NCBI GenBank assembly: GCA_029204225.1 | Contig: CM055096.1 | Coordinates: forward strand, 77,626,580 to 77,690,579 | Origin: Diphasiastrum complanatum | Lineage: Eukaryota > Streptophyta > Lycopodiopsida > Lycopodiales > Lycopodiaceae | Direction of reading: 5' to 3' | Length of the DNA: 64,000 nucleotides | Shown here: piece by piece, positions 10,440 to 21,389 of the stretch | Layout of the letters: each line of letters begins with the position of its first letter | Numbering within the stretch: position 1 is the stretch's first letter | Notes under the pieces: model-generated | Databases searched by the model: none | The model's input: the letters and a program-made list of their open reading frames with translations, nothing else | Told to the model about the DNA's origin: nothing | Position numbers and translations under genes: made by a program

Positions 10440-11120
10440 AAAAATTTGTGAAAAAATTTGATCTACATGTTCCCACTAAGTGCTCCACCAACTGTTCTAC
10501 CTGAGTGTCATGACCAAGTGCTCTCATAGAGTGCTACAATCAAATCGACTTCTGCCAAATCTCATGATCAAGCTTCAACAACATCTTTCAACCAAGGGAT
10601 TCTAGCCGAAGCAATTACCCAAAGACTCAACTGACGGCATCAACTAACAGACCATCCAAATGAGTTATTCATTCAATGAGAGTCCATCTTGGATACTATC
10701 GATGATCCAAAGCTAGCAACTGCATGTGCCTATGTCACCAAATGTGAAGCAATGAGACAATATTCATGAAGAGGAACGCATATTGCAGACCAGATCAGCA
10801 AGACCCGACGAACATCACCTACTACCGTTGATGGATACTCAACAGCCACAATCACCACAAGTGCAATCACCTGCTACTACAAGATCCAGGTCCCCATAAC
10901 CAACCGAGATATTCCAACTACTCACATCATCCCCTCGCATTCCAACTACCACCACAGACAACAGATTCAGGGGAGGGAGAAAGGGAGCTACTTGCAACCA
11001 CACAAGGAAAAGATACAATTGTAGTTGATCCCACTCAAGAAGACAAAGATTAAGAAGACAAACGAGTATCCAAAGGGACTCAACCAAGAGGAGCATCCCA
11101 GCCATAAACCTCGGGTTTCG
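10440..11120 (+). pseudogene. Gag fragment of family A, copy in + orientation
   Basis: From about 10645 this stretch matches, inverted, the gag piece at 8060-8195; the shared nucleotide run begins ATCCAAATGAGT and goes through the TIDDPKLA segment. The reading frame has several stops and diverges after about 10770. The rest is Pro/Thr/His-rich and unrecognised. The pair shows that two copies of one element lie head to head around the 8.2-10.4 kb repeat zone. Confidence 0.5.
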
Positions 11121-12361
11121 AACATGGGAAAAGATGAAGATCCTTTAGGAGGGGGAAGAACAAGTATTGGAAAATCACTCTTCTCCTTCAACCACACCAT
11201 CCATATTCCCGTCATCCATTTCTCTTGCCACGACATTTGTATCTACTTTCATGTTTGTTATATTATTTACATCATCTATCGCAACTTCCATCATCAGAAT
11301 ACCACCACCACCACCTTACCAAACATCTTTCTGTTATTTCACCATTCATCTCTTTTCAGACCCCGATAGTCTTACCGAGGTAGCTAAAAAATCATTATAA
11401 TGTCTTGCAGAAACCAACTACCACCTACATTGGTTGGTCAATCTAAAAGAAAGCAGGTGAAGCTGCAAGAAAAGATAAAAAAAAAGAAAGAAAAAAAATA
11501 GAATCAAAGAGATCCAGCTGAGAAGGCCAATACAAAAGAAAAGATCGAGAAGCAAGCAAAGATCTTGGCCGAGTGTCAACAAATAACAGATCAAAGGAAA
11601 AGATGAAGACAACAGTGGACCTACAGGATAAAGTGAGCTCCATACCAAGTAATTAGTGATCAAAATTTGACACTACAAAGATTTGAAGTTGCAACTGTGA
11701 TATTGTCAATTCCTTCACCTTCCACCATACCTCTCATCATGTTTCCCTACCTTCATCAACCCATATGTTCCATCTGTTTCTACCATCATTTCGTAACCTC
11801 TTTGAAGACTGATAACCCAAGGTTTGTGTGACCTACCAATTGAAGGTTCTCCACTTTTCGTCGAGACAAGAGTGTCAATGAGGCTGGGACTTCAACTAGA
11901 AGAAGAACTGAGGAAACACCTTGAAGCAGAAGGACGATACAAAGAGTTCCAAGGCAATTCATGATTATTTGGCAAGATTTACGAGAGAATTGTCTGAGAA
12001 ATCCAAAGAAAAGATCCAAAGGCAATTTTTCAGAGGACAATATGTTCAGATGATTGAGAGCTGGTATACATACTAGTGGTTAGGCCTTATTTGGGACCCA
12101 TTCCGTTGGGCATAAGAATGAGATTCATGACATTTGAAGCCATCGAAAAGGAGATAAGCTACAAGACACTCTTGACAAAAAGAAAGCTGAAAAGAACAAG
12201 CAAGAGACTCTTGGTTTCGCAGGGCTATCTTGATAATCTGCTATGACTTTGAAGTGTTGCCGAGAAGTGTGACGATATCAACCAATAAGTTCTTGGTTTT
12301 ACGCAAGCAAATGTTGATCCATGTCTTTCCAAGAATCAAGCGTCAAAGCTAAGGCATTGTA
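11121..12361. other. Unassigned stretch between gag fragment and copia pol
   Basis: Reading frames are broken and low in complexity. A Lys/Glu-rich segment near 11450-11600 and a helical-looking segment near 11955-12060 could be remains of a gag or integrase. I cannot assign them. Confidence 0.35.
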
Positions 12362-12720
12362 GTGGGAACTGCAACACTATACTCAAAGACTCCATTTGAA
12401 GCCTATCATGGATACAAATTGAGTCTGAAGCACCTCCGAGTGTTTGGTTGTCTTTGTTATGTGTAGATTCCTTCTGATCTAAGAAAGAAGGTTGATCCTG
12501 TTAGCTACAGAAGTATCTTCATCGGATACTCGACATCACAGAAAGCTTATTGGATCTACGATGTCGAATTGGGACGAATCACAGTCAGCAGATGAGACAT
12601 TGTCTTTCTCAAAGATAGATTTTAGAACTTCAAGCAAAAGCAGCCAATGCAGGAGTTTGGTCCAACGACTCCAATCACCATCGATAGGCCCCGTCCGACC
12701 TATGACTGTTTTGAGAACAA
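12362..12720 (+). pseudogene. Copia integrase C-terminal segment
   Basis: The frame reads SKTPFEAYHGYKLSLKHLRV and then FGCLCYV, followed after a stop by YRSIFIGYSTSQKAYWIYD. These are the conserved motifs at the end of the copia integrase (P-x-E-x-x-x-G-x-K-P, then F-G-x-x-x-Y-V and F-x-G-Y). Stops interrupt it. No catalytic core remains upstream. Confidence 0.7.
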
Positions 12721-12934
12721 TTGCAGATACCCATGTCACATAGCTAGAAGAGTCATCTTCTCAGCAACCGACTATTGTTCGAAGGTATGCTTGACATCGA
12801 GATGAGCCTGATCATTATGTTTCTCAGACATTCATCAGTTATGATGAACCTGTCTCAATAGAAGAAGCATTGTGGAGCTCAAATGCAGACAACTGGTATA
12901 ACCATGAATGCTGAATATAATTCATTGGTGTCTT

Positions 12935-13535
12935 GTCAAGCCTCCTCCTGATGCAAAGATTATTGACACTAAGTGGATCTTCAAGTTGAAGCTTAATCCA
13001 GATGGAATGGAAAGCTCGACTGGTCGTCAAAGGATATGAACAAACTTATGGGATTGAATACACTGAGACGTTCAGCCGAGTAGTAAGACTTCATTAAATT
13101 CAATCATTACTTCATATCGTAGTTGCTGAAGATCTGGAATTTCACCAGATGGATGTTCAGACAACATTTCTGAATGGATACATACAAGAAGATATCCCTA
13201 TCTGTCAACCCGAAGGTGACGTCCTTCAAGGCCGTGAACACAAGGTATGCAAGTTGCATAAAGCTCTCTACAGGCTAAAGCAAGCTCCAAGGGCCTGGTT
13301 CGATAGAATCAATCGATTCTTTTTCCAACACAACTTTACTTCAAATTCTGTCAACTCTAATGTTTATCTCAAATACACAGGCCCAAGCTATGTTATAACA
13401 GCTCTACACATTGATGACTCTCTAATTATCATCAATTTGAATCAGTTACTACAAGAGACAAATTCTCTATTGTCAAAGGAATTTGAAATGACCGTTTCAG
13501 GCCTAGTGCAGTTCCTTCTCGAGATCGAGATATAG
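12935..13535 (+). pseudogene. Copia reverse transcriptase
   Basis: The start contains TKWIFKLKLNPDGM and ARLVVKGYEQTYGIEYTETF, followed by FHQMDVQTTFLNGYIQEDI, LYRLKQAPRAWF and a palm motif where the usual YVDD reads HIDD (about 13406-13417). These motifs are diagnostic of Ty1/copia RT. A frameshift lies near 13010-13020 and stops near 13085-13100 and 13533. The altered active site and the breaks make it inactive. Confidence 0.8.
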
Positions 13536-13559
13536 AGATAGAGCAAACAGAAGGGTCAC

Positions 13560-14380
13560 GATAATCCAAGAAAGGTATCTAATCAGTGTACTCTACAGGT
13601 ATGGCATGGAAAACTGCAAGTCAACTGACTCGCCTATGTATCCAAGATTCAAATTGTCCAAGGACATGTGCTCTACAGCTGAAGCAGAGAAGAAGGAGAT
13701 GTGCAAATACTCCTATCAGTTAATAGTTGGATCGATCATGTATGCCATGGTGTGCACTCAACCCGATCTTGCCTATATAGTCAGCACACTGTCACAATCT
13801 ATGCCGAATCCCGACCTACCTCACTACAAAGCTCTACTGAGAGCATTGATATACATTCAAGCCACGAAGCACTATGCTATGTGCTATAATGGAAATATAG
13901 AGGATGATCTAACTCTTAAAGCTTATTCTGACTATGACTGGGCTGGAGACGTGGACACATGAAAATTCACTTCTGGTTATCTATGCTTTTTGGCAAGAGG
14001 ACCCATTTCATGGAATAGTCGAAAGCTAAAATGGATTTCTTTGTCTTCCATAGAGTTTGAATATATCGCAGTTATCTCTGTAGTAAAGGAGATCATCTGG
14101 CTCAGAAGATTGTTTCAAGATCTGATGTTTCCTCAAATCAGGCCAACTTCTATTGCGACAATCAGAGCTGCATTGCTCTATCTCTGAACCCATGAACTCA
14201 CTCTAGAACTAAACACATTGAAGTTCAATTTCATTTTCTTAGAGAGAAAGTTCTGAACAAGGTTGTCAAATTAAGTTACTGTCACATTGATAGTATGTTG
14301 ACTGATATTTTGACTAAACCTTTGACAAGGGAAAATCATGTTGTCATATGCAATCTCATTAAACTTCATTCAATATCCTA
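13560..14380 (+). pseudogene. Copia RNase H region
   Basis: Two open pieces (13606-13962 and 13990-14187) carry YQLIVGSIMYAMVCTQPDLA, AYSDYDWAGDVDT and ISLSSIEFEYIA-like motifs, ending with LTDILTKPL near 14300. This is the standard RNase H end of plant copia Pol. A stop replaces the residue after DVDT. It directly follows the reverse transcriptase. Confidence 0.75.
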
Positions 14381-14387
14381 AGAGTCT

Positions 14388-15062
14388 AGATTAAGGGAGG
14401 ATTTTGGAGTTAATTTTCCCTCATTCTCACTTGAATTCATCTCCTATACTATGTGAATATTCTCTCTCTACAACAACATGCAACCTTACTTGCACAAGTC
14501 AAACAGTCTGTATATACATCGACTTTGAAGCAGAGCAGGATTGACTTTGACTTACCCAACATCAATGTCATCGACATCAACTCAAGGGCAAACGATTAAC
14601 TCGACTCATCCGACTCCCTCGACGTCCGTCGACTGTCACCACTCAAAAGGAAGCTCTCGCTTTGCTCTATCCAATACAAACTACATCACCATTCACTATG
14701 TAGTAACTGCACTACTTCACGACTATTACCTATACAGTTCACTCTAATGGTACGGTTGTAATCTTTATGACCACCTTGGATGACCTTGAAAATATTCAAA
14801 AAATACTTTCGTTTCCATGTTTTCAAATACATAGAAAATGTTTGGGGTAGGCTAATGAACTCTAGTTGCTACACAATCTCAATCACTTGTGGGTATATAA
14901 TGTTCTCTAGATGTATCCAAAACGTTTCAATGTCTATCGATACACGAAATACATTCTTATCTCGCGACATCATGACAACGTTTCGTGCATGTTTTGAAGG
15001 ATTGATCATAAATTTCAATATGTTTGTCTTTCTAGCAGCACTAATCTACACTTTGATATAGA
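14388..15062 (+). repeat. Polypurine tract and probable 3' LTR
   Basis: AAGGGAGGATT at about 14392 is a typical copia polypurine tract, so the following sequence starting near 14403 (TGGAGTTAATT) is probably the 3' LTR. Its right end is not visible, and no matching 5' LTR was found. The frame 14780-15061 has no recognisable domain. Confidence 0.4.
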
Positions 15063-16054
15063 AAGTGTAAGTTAGAAATTAATCAAAACAATTTACTTTT
15101 TGATTAAATGCATTGGAATGGACTTTACTTACCTTGACAATGGATACTAAGAGTAGCTTCTCCTCTGAAGCCATATGAAGCTTGGGCTTGTCCCATGGAA
15201 TAGGCATCACCAATCGAAAAAAGTCATCACCATTCACAGGATTAGAGCTAAGCACTTTACCTTGAAATGGCATTTTGTTTCCTTCATAACATGTCCCCTT
15301 GCTTCTTCTCCTAATTTTGATGACTCGAATTGATAATCCTTTGTCCTCTCTTCAAACTCATCCTACATATGAGTTTAAATTTATCCATAAAAAGTCTTCA
15401 AAATTTCTATGGTGCTAATTATCATGTACCATAAAATACTGTCGAACCTTAAAGACGATCTGGCTTAGGAGTGTCAAAGAGCAATCCTACCATGTTTTCC
15501 AAGCTCCTTCTCTCTTGGTCTCCATTTCTAGCTATTTGCTCATCCAAATCAAATCCTCACGAGGAATGTGTTTCAAAAGAGCAGCTTTATCAAAACTGTC
15601 TGATCTGAAATATTCTATCAGATAGATTGGGCTTGACATATGCCTCTTTAGTCTGCAACAATAAATTTGAGATCACGAGAGTGACTCTAAAAATCTATAA
15701 TATAGCTCTAATATAATTCATAATAATTTCATATTGCATATAGATAAATTCACTTACTATTTCATAGAATTAAAAGTACCATTGTATTAATAAATCCATA
15801 GTTGCACTTAGACATGAACTAGATCTTTTAGAGGTGTTCGTATACTACAATATATTAATAGGAGACAAAATATGTAATAAAACTTTATATATGGGTGTTG
15901 AGCATATCACAATTAACATAGAAGCCCTTGTGACAAAGGAATGGAACATATGCTTACCGTGACAACCATGGTTGTGACCAAATTAATTATAATCATGACA
16001 ATAGGAGCTTGTGACTCCACAGTCACTATGAAAGATATAACAATTAATCAACAA

Positions 16055-16170
16055 GCCTAGAATACAAAATATAGGGAGATAATATCAATAGTATACTAGC
16101 TTCTTAGATACTGCCTAGAATACAAAATATAGGGAGATAATATCAATAGTATACTAGCTTCTTAGATACT
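16055..16170. repeat. Perfect tandem duplication, 58-bp unit
   Basis: Copy 1 is 16055-16112 and copy 2 is 16113-16170. I see no difference between them, so the duplication is recent or corrected. Confidence 0.9.
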
Positions 16171-17231
16171 ACCTCGGTAGAAACCTTCTATGCTTTCATC
16201 ATTACTTGCACGTACAATGGTTAATGTAATTTCATACCATACAACTATTCACATAATGGTTCACACCATTTTATTTGATTAAAAAACTTTGTATTCAAAG
16301 GAAAAAATACACAAGTACCCGATTATTCTAGTCGAGGCCAGTAACAACTCTCTCTCATCTTGCTTCTCAAAGTTGATAAAGGTGGCAGCCACACAAATGT
16401 GCCAATATTTCATGTTTTGAAAAGCTATATTCATTAGAAAAGAAAGAAAGACTCAAATGAGTGCAACTCAAAAAAAAAAAAAAACAATCCTCATCAAACA
16501 TACTCATGAAACAAATATTAAGAAAAAATAAAATAAGTCGTGCCTTCTTTGATCTTGGACATGAATGTTCTCAATCTGTTGTTCCCATCCCAAACAAAAA
16601 GCATTTTGTTGCTCAAATGGGACCACTCCGGGCTTCTTGCAAGGTCGGCCTCAAACTCCTCATTTACGACATACCACATGGGGACCCAATTTGAAGTGAT
16701 TGGAGGAGTTACTTCAATTTCATTGCCATCCATGTTGGTGCATAATTGATGCTGGTTGGGACTTTTAGTCTTGTCAGAATTGATTGACATAGATTTATTT
16801 GTATCAATTTTTCATTTCTCTTGTGGGACTTTTTCCCTATACATATCATGTACAAAATACATTGGCAAATCAAAATAATGAAAATAATCTCTCAAATACA
16901 GTACAAACTCCATAAAACATAATGTCTCACAAATATGTGATACTAAATGATTCAAAAAAAAGAAGAGCAAAAGTAATTTAAAGAGGACAAAAGGTCATTA
17001 CCTTTTGTTGGCGTCTCTTGGATGAAAACATCCACAGACTCATATATGTTATCATGAAGTTGAGCATGGCCTTGCAAAGGTGGGTCATCATCTTGTGCGA
17101 TAGACTCTTGAGTAGGTCTAACAACCTCAAGAAATGGTTTAGTATCTGGTTGTTCAAACAATGGCTCCATGTATATAGGAGAAACAAGTGCTACTATTGG
17201 GGCAAAAATTAAAACAGATTGTTGGCTATCA

Positions 17232-17335
17232 CAACTATCTCTTCTACAATTAGATCTTTAATTATATCTAGATAACTTTGAAACAACTATCTCTTCTACA
17301 ATTAGATCTTTAATTATATCTAGATAACTTTGAAA
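17232..17335. repeat. Perfect tandem duplication, 52-bp unit
   Basis: Copy 1 is 17232-17283 and copy 2 is 17284-17335, identical by eye. It is AT-rich and non-coding. Confidence 0.85.
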
Positions 17336-17650
17336 ATGAAGACGATGCCATTGATAGACAAACTAAATTGATAGGATAATTTTACTAAGTTGAATTAGCA
17401 ATACAACACCTCTATTACCAACAAAGCTTAAAACTCAAGAACAAAACACAATAGAAAACATGTTCCTTGTGACAATGCACTAAGAACCAAGCACTCTAGC
17501 TGGAGAAAGTAGTTTGTATCTTTGAAATAAGGTAGGTCGGTACCTTTTCCAACAAGTTGTCTTAGACGCTCAATGGACTTTCCAAACCGGTCACTTTTCC
17601 AAATTTGTAACGAATCCTTCAATTCCAACGGACCTCGTCAGACACACTCC

Positions 17651-18377
17651 CTCAAGTGCCAAATTTTTTCAGGTGGCCAATGTAGTGCTAGACATGCATA
17701 AAGTTTTGCTTTCAAGGCTTTCATACACCCATGCATCACTTGTCTTTGTTTAGCTACTATGAATGAGCTACAAGAATCTAATTAAGCGTGTTATGTAGCA
17801 GATAATAGCATTATCATGGCTGAAAGTGCCTTCATGTCTGCACATGAGATTTGTGTGCCTAATGTCTGATGTCTAACTGGTTGCTTCTGATGTGGTGTAG
17901 TATGATGGTAGTAAAACAACCATTCGATGTGTGTATTTCATGTTTTGTAAAGAAATACTATCTCAAACTTGCTGTCTAACAACGACTAAACAGGAGCCTG
18001 CAAAACTTTAAGTTTGATCATTTGATTTGGAGTTACAGGTGAAAATAGCACAAGGACGGTGAAGAAATTGGGTGATGGAGGGGAATGCACGGGAGGGAGA
18101 GAGATAGTGTTTGATAGCTCCCTATCTAACCAAAATACAGAACACTAGCCATGTACCTAGTAGACCCGGATGTACCTAACCACTAATCGATGCACTTGAG
18201 GGCATTGCCAATAGACCCAATGGCGAGTATCCAGCATCTTTGAATTGTCGAGAAGGTTAGTCCAAGGCTATAGAGTAGAACAAAACCGTATGTTGCCAAA
18301 AATATCTGGTTAACAAAAAAATTGCTATCTGCGAGTCAGGTTATAAATAACCTTTTCTATAACCTACTGGTTATAAC
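17651..18377. other. Unassigned intergenic stretch
   Basis: I see no gene, repeat or site here apart from the 8-bp target duplication of the hAT element starting at 18378. Confidence 0.4.
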
Positions 18378-20157
18378 GAGCTCACCAGTGTTGGGTGGGT
18401 ATCACTATTTTAAATACCAGCCCGGTCATGGTATTGAAGTACTTCGCATTTTCTAATATCAGGCGGATCTATGGTATTAAAGAAAATAAGTTTTAGAGTA
18501 CCAGTCGGGTATGAACATAGACAAAATTTACAAACTTCAAACTGGTATTTCAAAGGTAATACCAGCCGGTCATAAACCTGGGTATAGATAATTAGAATTT
18601 TATTGTTAGAACTTATAATTACAAGTTACAAGCCCTGTTCTTGTCTAAAAAAAAAGTCAGTTAATGGATTTTTGCTGATTCATTTTGATTATTATTTGTG
18701 AGCTCGACTTAATTAATTTATTAAGTGCACTTAATTCAGCCCATATTAAAGAAATTTAGACCATTGCTTGAATCAATTGAAAATCAAACAATGCAAGAAC
18801 AAGTTGAAGGCAGTAGATGCAGACATGTAGAATGCAGACCTATGAAAACAACATTCACCATCTTCTGCAACTGAGTCTGTTTTCTTCATTCTCAGTGTAT
18901 CATTGTCTAACTCCTGAAGCACTATATTATCTTTCTTGTGAAGCCTCAAATGAAGTCCAATGCGAGCATTCACAGTCGGTTTGAGCAAGTCTTGATCTAT
19001 TTTTGAGAGAGAATCTGGGCCAACGCCTCTTTTTGTTAGGCTGTAGATTACTGCCACATAAAACCTTGCAGCTTGAAGACACAATTGCGTTTTACCGTCC
19101 TTGTTCGGCTGCTATAATGTGCCACGATGCAACCCCCTCCTTTTGTTGGAAAAAATTGTTCTTGCGGCTGCACTGGAGGATCTTCTTCGCTTATAAGTTG
19201 TCCCGATCGGGGACAACGAAGAAGTTGTCTCCGACCAGACCAGTAGTCTCTATAACCGCTGCTAAATTTCAACAATCAGCTGCCTCTTGTAGAAAAGTTT
19301 TTGTGCTAATATGCGAGATGCCACCTATAACCCACACATGATAAAAATATACAATTTGTTAAATCTGTTTTCTAGCACATTGCAGCAATGATGACTACTC
19401 TCTTAGCGCGTTGTAAACAATGACAAGAATATTAAAAGTTCAAAGTTCAAAGCTTCTGTCCCAATTTCCAAACTACTGGTATAGAAGATACGGTGATATG
19501 CAGATACATGGCAGGATAGAAGACGCAAGACAATCCAGAGTGCACAGTGCACACTGAAAAAACAAAAAAACAGATTTCCTTGGTTGTCACATTGTCACTA
19601 GGCGTTTGGAGTTTGGAATTTGGAAGCACCAACCACCAGACTCTAGAGAATGGAGAATGGAGAATGGAGCATCAGCCACCAACGAGCAATGAGGCGCCTC
19701 CAACGAGCAAAGGAAACATGATCGATGGAGCCTGGAGGAAAACGAGACTGGATGGCGGAGAGAGAGGATCGATGGGGGAAAACCAAAGTGAGAAACATGG
19801 AGTAGGGAATAGCGAACGAGGGTAATCTTTAATGAGAGAGAGATGGAGGGTGTAAATATGGGTACTAATGGCATTTAATGGCTATTTCAAGGCTTGTAAT
19901 AAAAATATATTTTTCAGGATATGATACCCGAGCATAGGGTGGTACTGTCATTTTTGCTCTGGTCGGGGTATATCCCGAGTATATGGGATTTTTATACCAT
20001 ACTGGTCGGGTTTTGACTATGGTATCCCTGATCTAATACTAGGGGCATCCTGTTAATTGGCCGATATCTCATTTTTATATTCTACGCTGGTAGGAGTTAT
20101 GATACCCAGGTTAATACGAGCCATAGCCCCATATATCCACCCAACACTGGAGCTCAC
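18378..20157. mobile_element. hAT-type DNA transposon, 1764 bp, with 8-bp TSD
   Basis: The element runs 18386-20149. It begins CAGTGTTGGGTGGGTAT and ends, inverted, with CCACCCAACACTG, a terminal inverted repeat of at least 13 bases. The flanks carry a perfect 8-bp duplication GAGCTCAC at 18378-18385 and 20150-20157, the hallmark of the hAT superfamily. Subterminal copies of a TACCAG(T/C)CGG-like motif are spread over both ends, where hAT transposases bind. No transposase is encoded, so it is non-autonomous. The interior contains an open frame of unknown origin that may be captured host sequence. It lies about 1.1 kb upstream of the MYB3R start. Confidence 0.85.
18773..19084 (-). CDS. Open frame inside hAT element, possible captured gene fragment
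   Basis: This is a 103-residue frame on the minus strand with a mixed, protein-like composition (for example LSKIDQDLLKPTVNARIGLH). It does not resemble a hAT transposase. A further minus-strand open stretch continues to about 19275 in another frame. I do not recognise it. The simplest reading is a host gene fragment picked up by the transposon, but chance cannot be excluded at this length. Confidence 0.3.
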   Translation of the reverse strand: MCLQAARFYVAVIYSLTKRGVGPDSLSKIDQDLLKPTVNARIGLHLRLHKKDNIVLQELDNDTLRMKKTDSVAEDGECCFHRSAFYMSASTAFNLFLHCLIFN

Positions 20158-21267
20158 CAACATACCGTCTCAACATTGCTAATCCCAATGATGTTTAAAC
20201 GTTGTTTAAGTTGTTTAACCATTGATTTGTTTATAGCCATGATGAGCTTTGAAAGTTTGAGCATGACTTGTGAGTCAGGAGCTGACCCTAAATTTCAAAG
20301 TACACTCTAGACTATGGGCCTTCTCTTTCCTATGGTTTTTGTAGCATCTATCCGTTGGCCTTCCTTTCGACCACTATTTGGCCTATTCTTCAAATTTCGA
20401 ATGTTATGTGGGGTTGGAGTCATTCCGTCATACAGACGGGCCATGCCTTTCATTGCTCTGCTCTGGCCTTCAGCGCATCGATTGCTCTGTTTTCAGTTTC
20501 TTCAGCCCTTTCGTTGTTGGCTTTTGCGCTTGGCTATGAGCACTTTCGCCTCCTCCTTTGCGGCTTCTTCTCGTCGCGATCCTCTGCAGATCCTTCTCCA
20601 TCCGCATCTCTCTCCGATTCTGCAACTGCTTCTGTGCATAGACATGCTTTCTGCGCTTCTTTTGACCTACTTTTTGTATATATCATAGCATGATCTTGCT
20701 TCATTATTAGCCTGAAGCAAAACAGCACCCCCTTGTTTGTTGCTGCTACTTTGCCATGCTTTGCTGCCTCCTTACTTTTCTTATACTCTGCATCTCAGAA
20801 GATTTATCAGTGCATAGGCATGTCTTCCATTCGCACCATATGTCGGCTTCTGCATAGATGTTTGAACTTCTCTTTTCTGGATTTAACTTGAGAGTGTGGG
20901 CGTCAGGGAATAGATCAAGAAGAATGATTCACTATCATGCATTGTTGCACTTATTTTTCAATTTGCGTCTTATTTATTAATCTGGATTCAGATCCGAGGC
21001 TGAAAGATTTTAAGGGGGCAGTCACCTGCTCTTTCTGTTTATGTTCCAGAATTCTTTGTCTTGCTTTCTTATCAGGGTTGTCAATTTGGAATCTCCGATT
21101 TTGAAACACAGAATTTACATCTTAAAGTTGACAAGGTTTAACAAACGCTCAATATACTCTCTTGATGGTGGCCACTGATCGAAAGCGGAGGTCCTCAGGA
21201 TTGGCGTGTGCAAAAAATGAGAAAAACGACATTACATCCAAAGTAGTCAGCAGGAGATATAAAAGGT
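20158..21267 (+). promoter_or_regulatory. MYB3R upstream region and 5' leader
   Basis: This is the sequence between the hAT element and the MYB3R start codon. The transcription start is not visible. One CCAACGG core, as in the mitosis-specific activator element bound by MYB3R proteins, occurs inverted at 20352-20358, but the flanking bases fit the full consensus poorly. A TATATAT run lies at about 20675. An upstream ATG pair at 21162 and 21165 opens a 61-codon frame that overlaps the main start. Confidence 0.4.
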
Positions 21268-21389
21268 ATGGCGAGCAACAAAGTGAAGGGCAACAGCAGC
21301 ACGACCGAGGAGATTCCACATTCATCTATATGCTCTTCTGGTCCTGACACGGAGGATGATGCCACCAATCAGCTGCCTCCTGTTCAGGG
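21268..21389 (+). CDS. MYB3R: MYB3R exon 1
   Basis: It encodes the Ser/Thr-rich N-terminus beginning MASNKVKGN. The donor is CAGG-G followed by GTGAG; it leaves phase 2. Confidence 0.88.

Larger units (their letters stand above)
12362..14402 (+). mobile_element. Decayed Ty1/copia element (integrase tail to RNase H)
   Basis: On the + strand the order is integrase C-terminal segment, reverse transcriptase, RNase H and polypurine tract, which is the Ty1/copia order. Stops and frameshifts occur throughout, so no functional Pol can be made. The 5' part is not recognisable. The polypurine tract AAGGGAGGATT near 14392 marks the 3' end of the coding part. Confidence 0.8.
15079..17650 (-). pseudogene. 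Unidentified multi-exon gene remnant
   Basis: Several minus-strand blocks look protein-coding rather than random. They are 17628-17480 (Lys/Leu-rich), 17170-17002, 16790-16520 (contains WVPMWYVVNEEFEADLARS, then LFVWDGNNRLRTFM) and 15273-15133 (contains FFRLVMPIPWDKPKLHM). Two end in good donor sites on the minus strand: AAAG followed by GTAATG at 17002/17001, and CAAG followed by GTAAGT at 15133/15132. I do not recognise the family. The blocks could be exons of a small host gene or a gene fragment carried by a transposon. Two perfect tandem duplications lie in its supposed introns. Confidence 0.35.

Noticed and set aside
20352-20358. A firm mitosis-specific activator element in the MYB3R promoter
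   Set aside because: Only the CCAACGG core fits; the flanking bases do not match the full consensus well, so it is mentioned but not called.
20314-20693. Overlapping frames before MYB3R as an upstream gene
   Set aside because: Composition is biased, no domain is visible and the three overlapping frames are typical of shadows.
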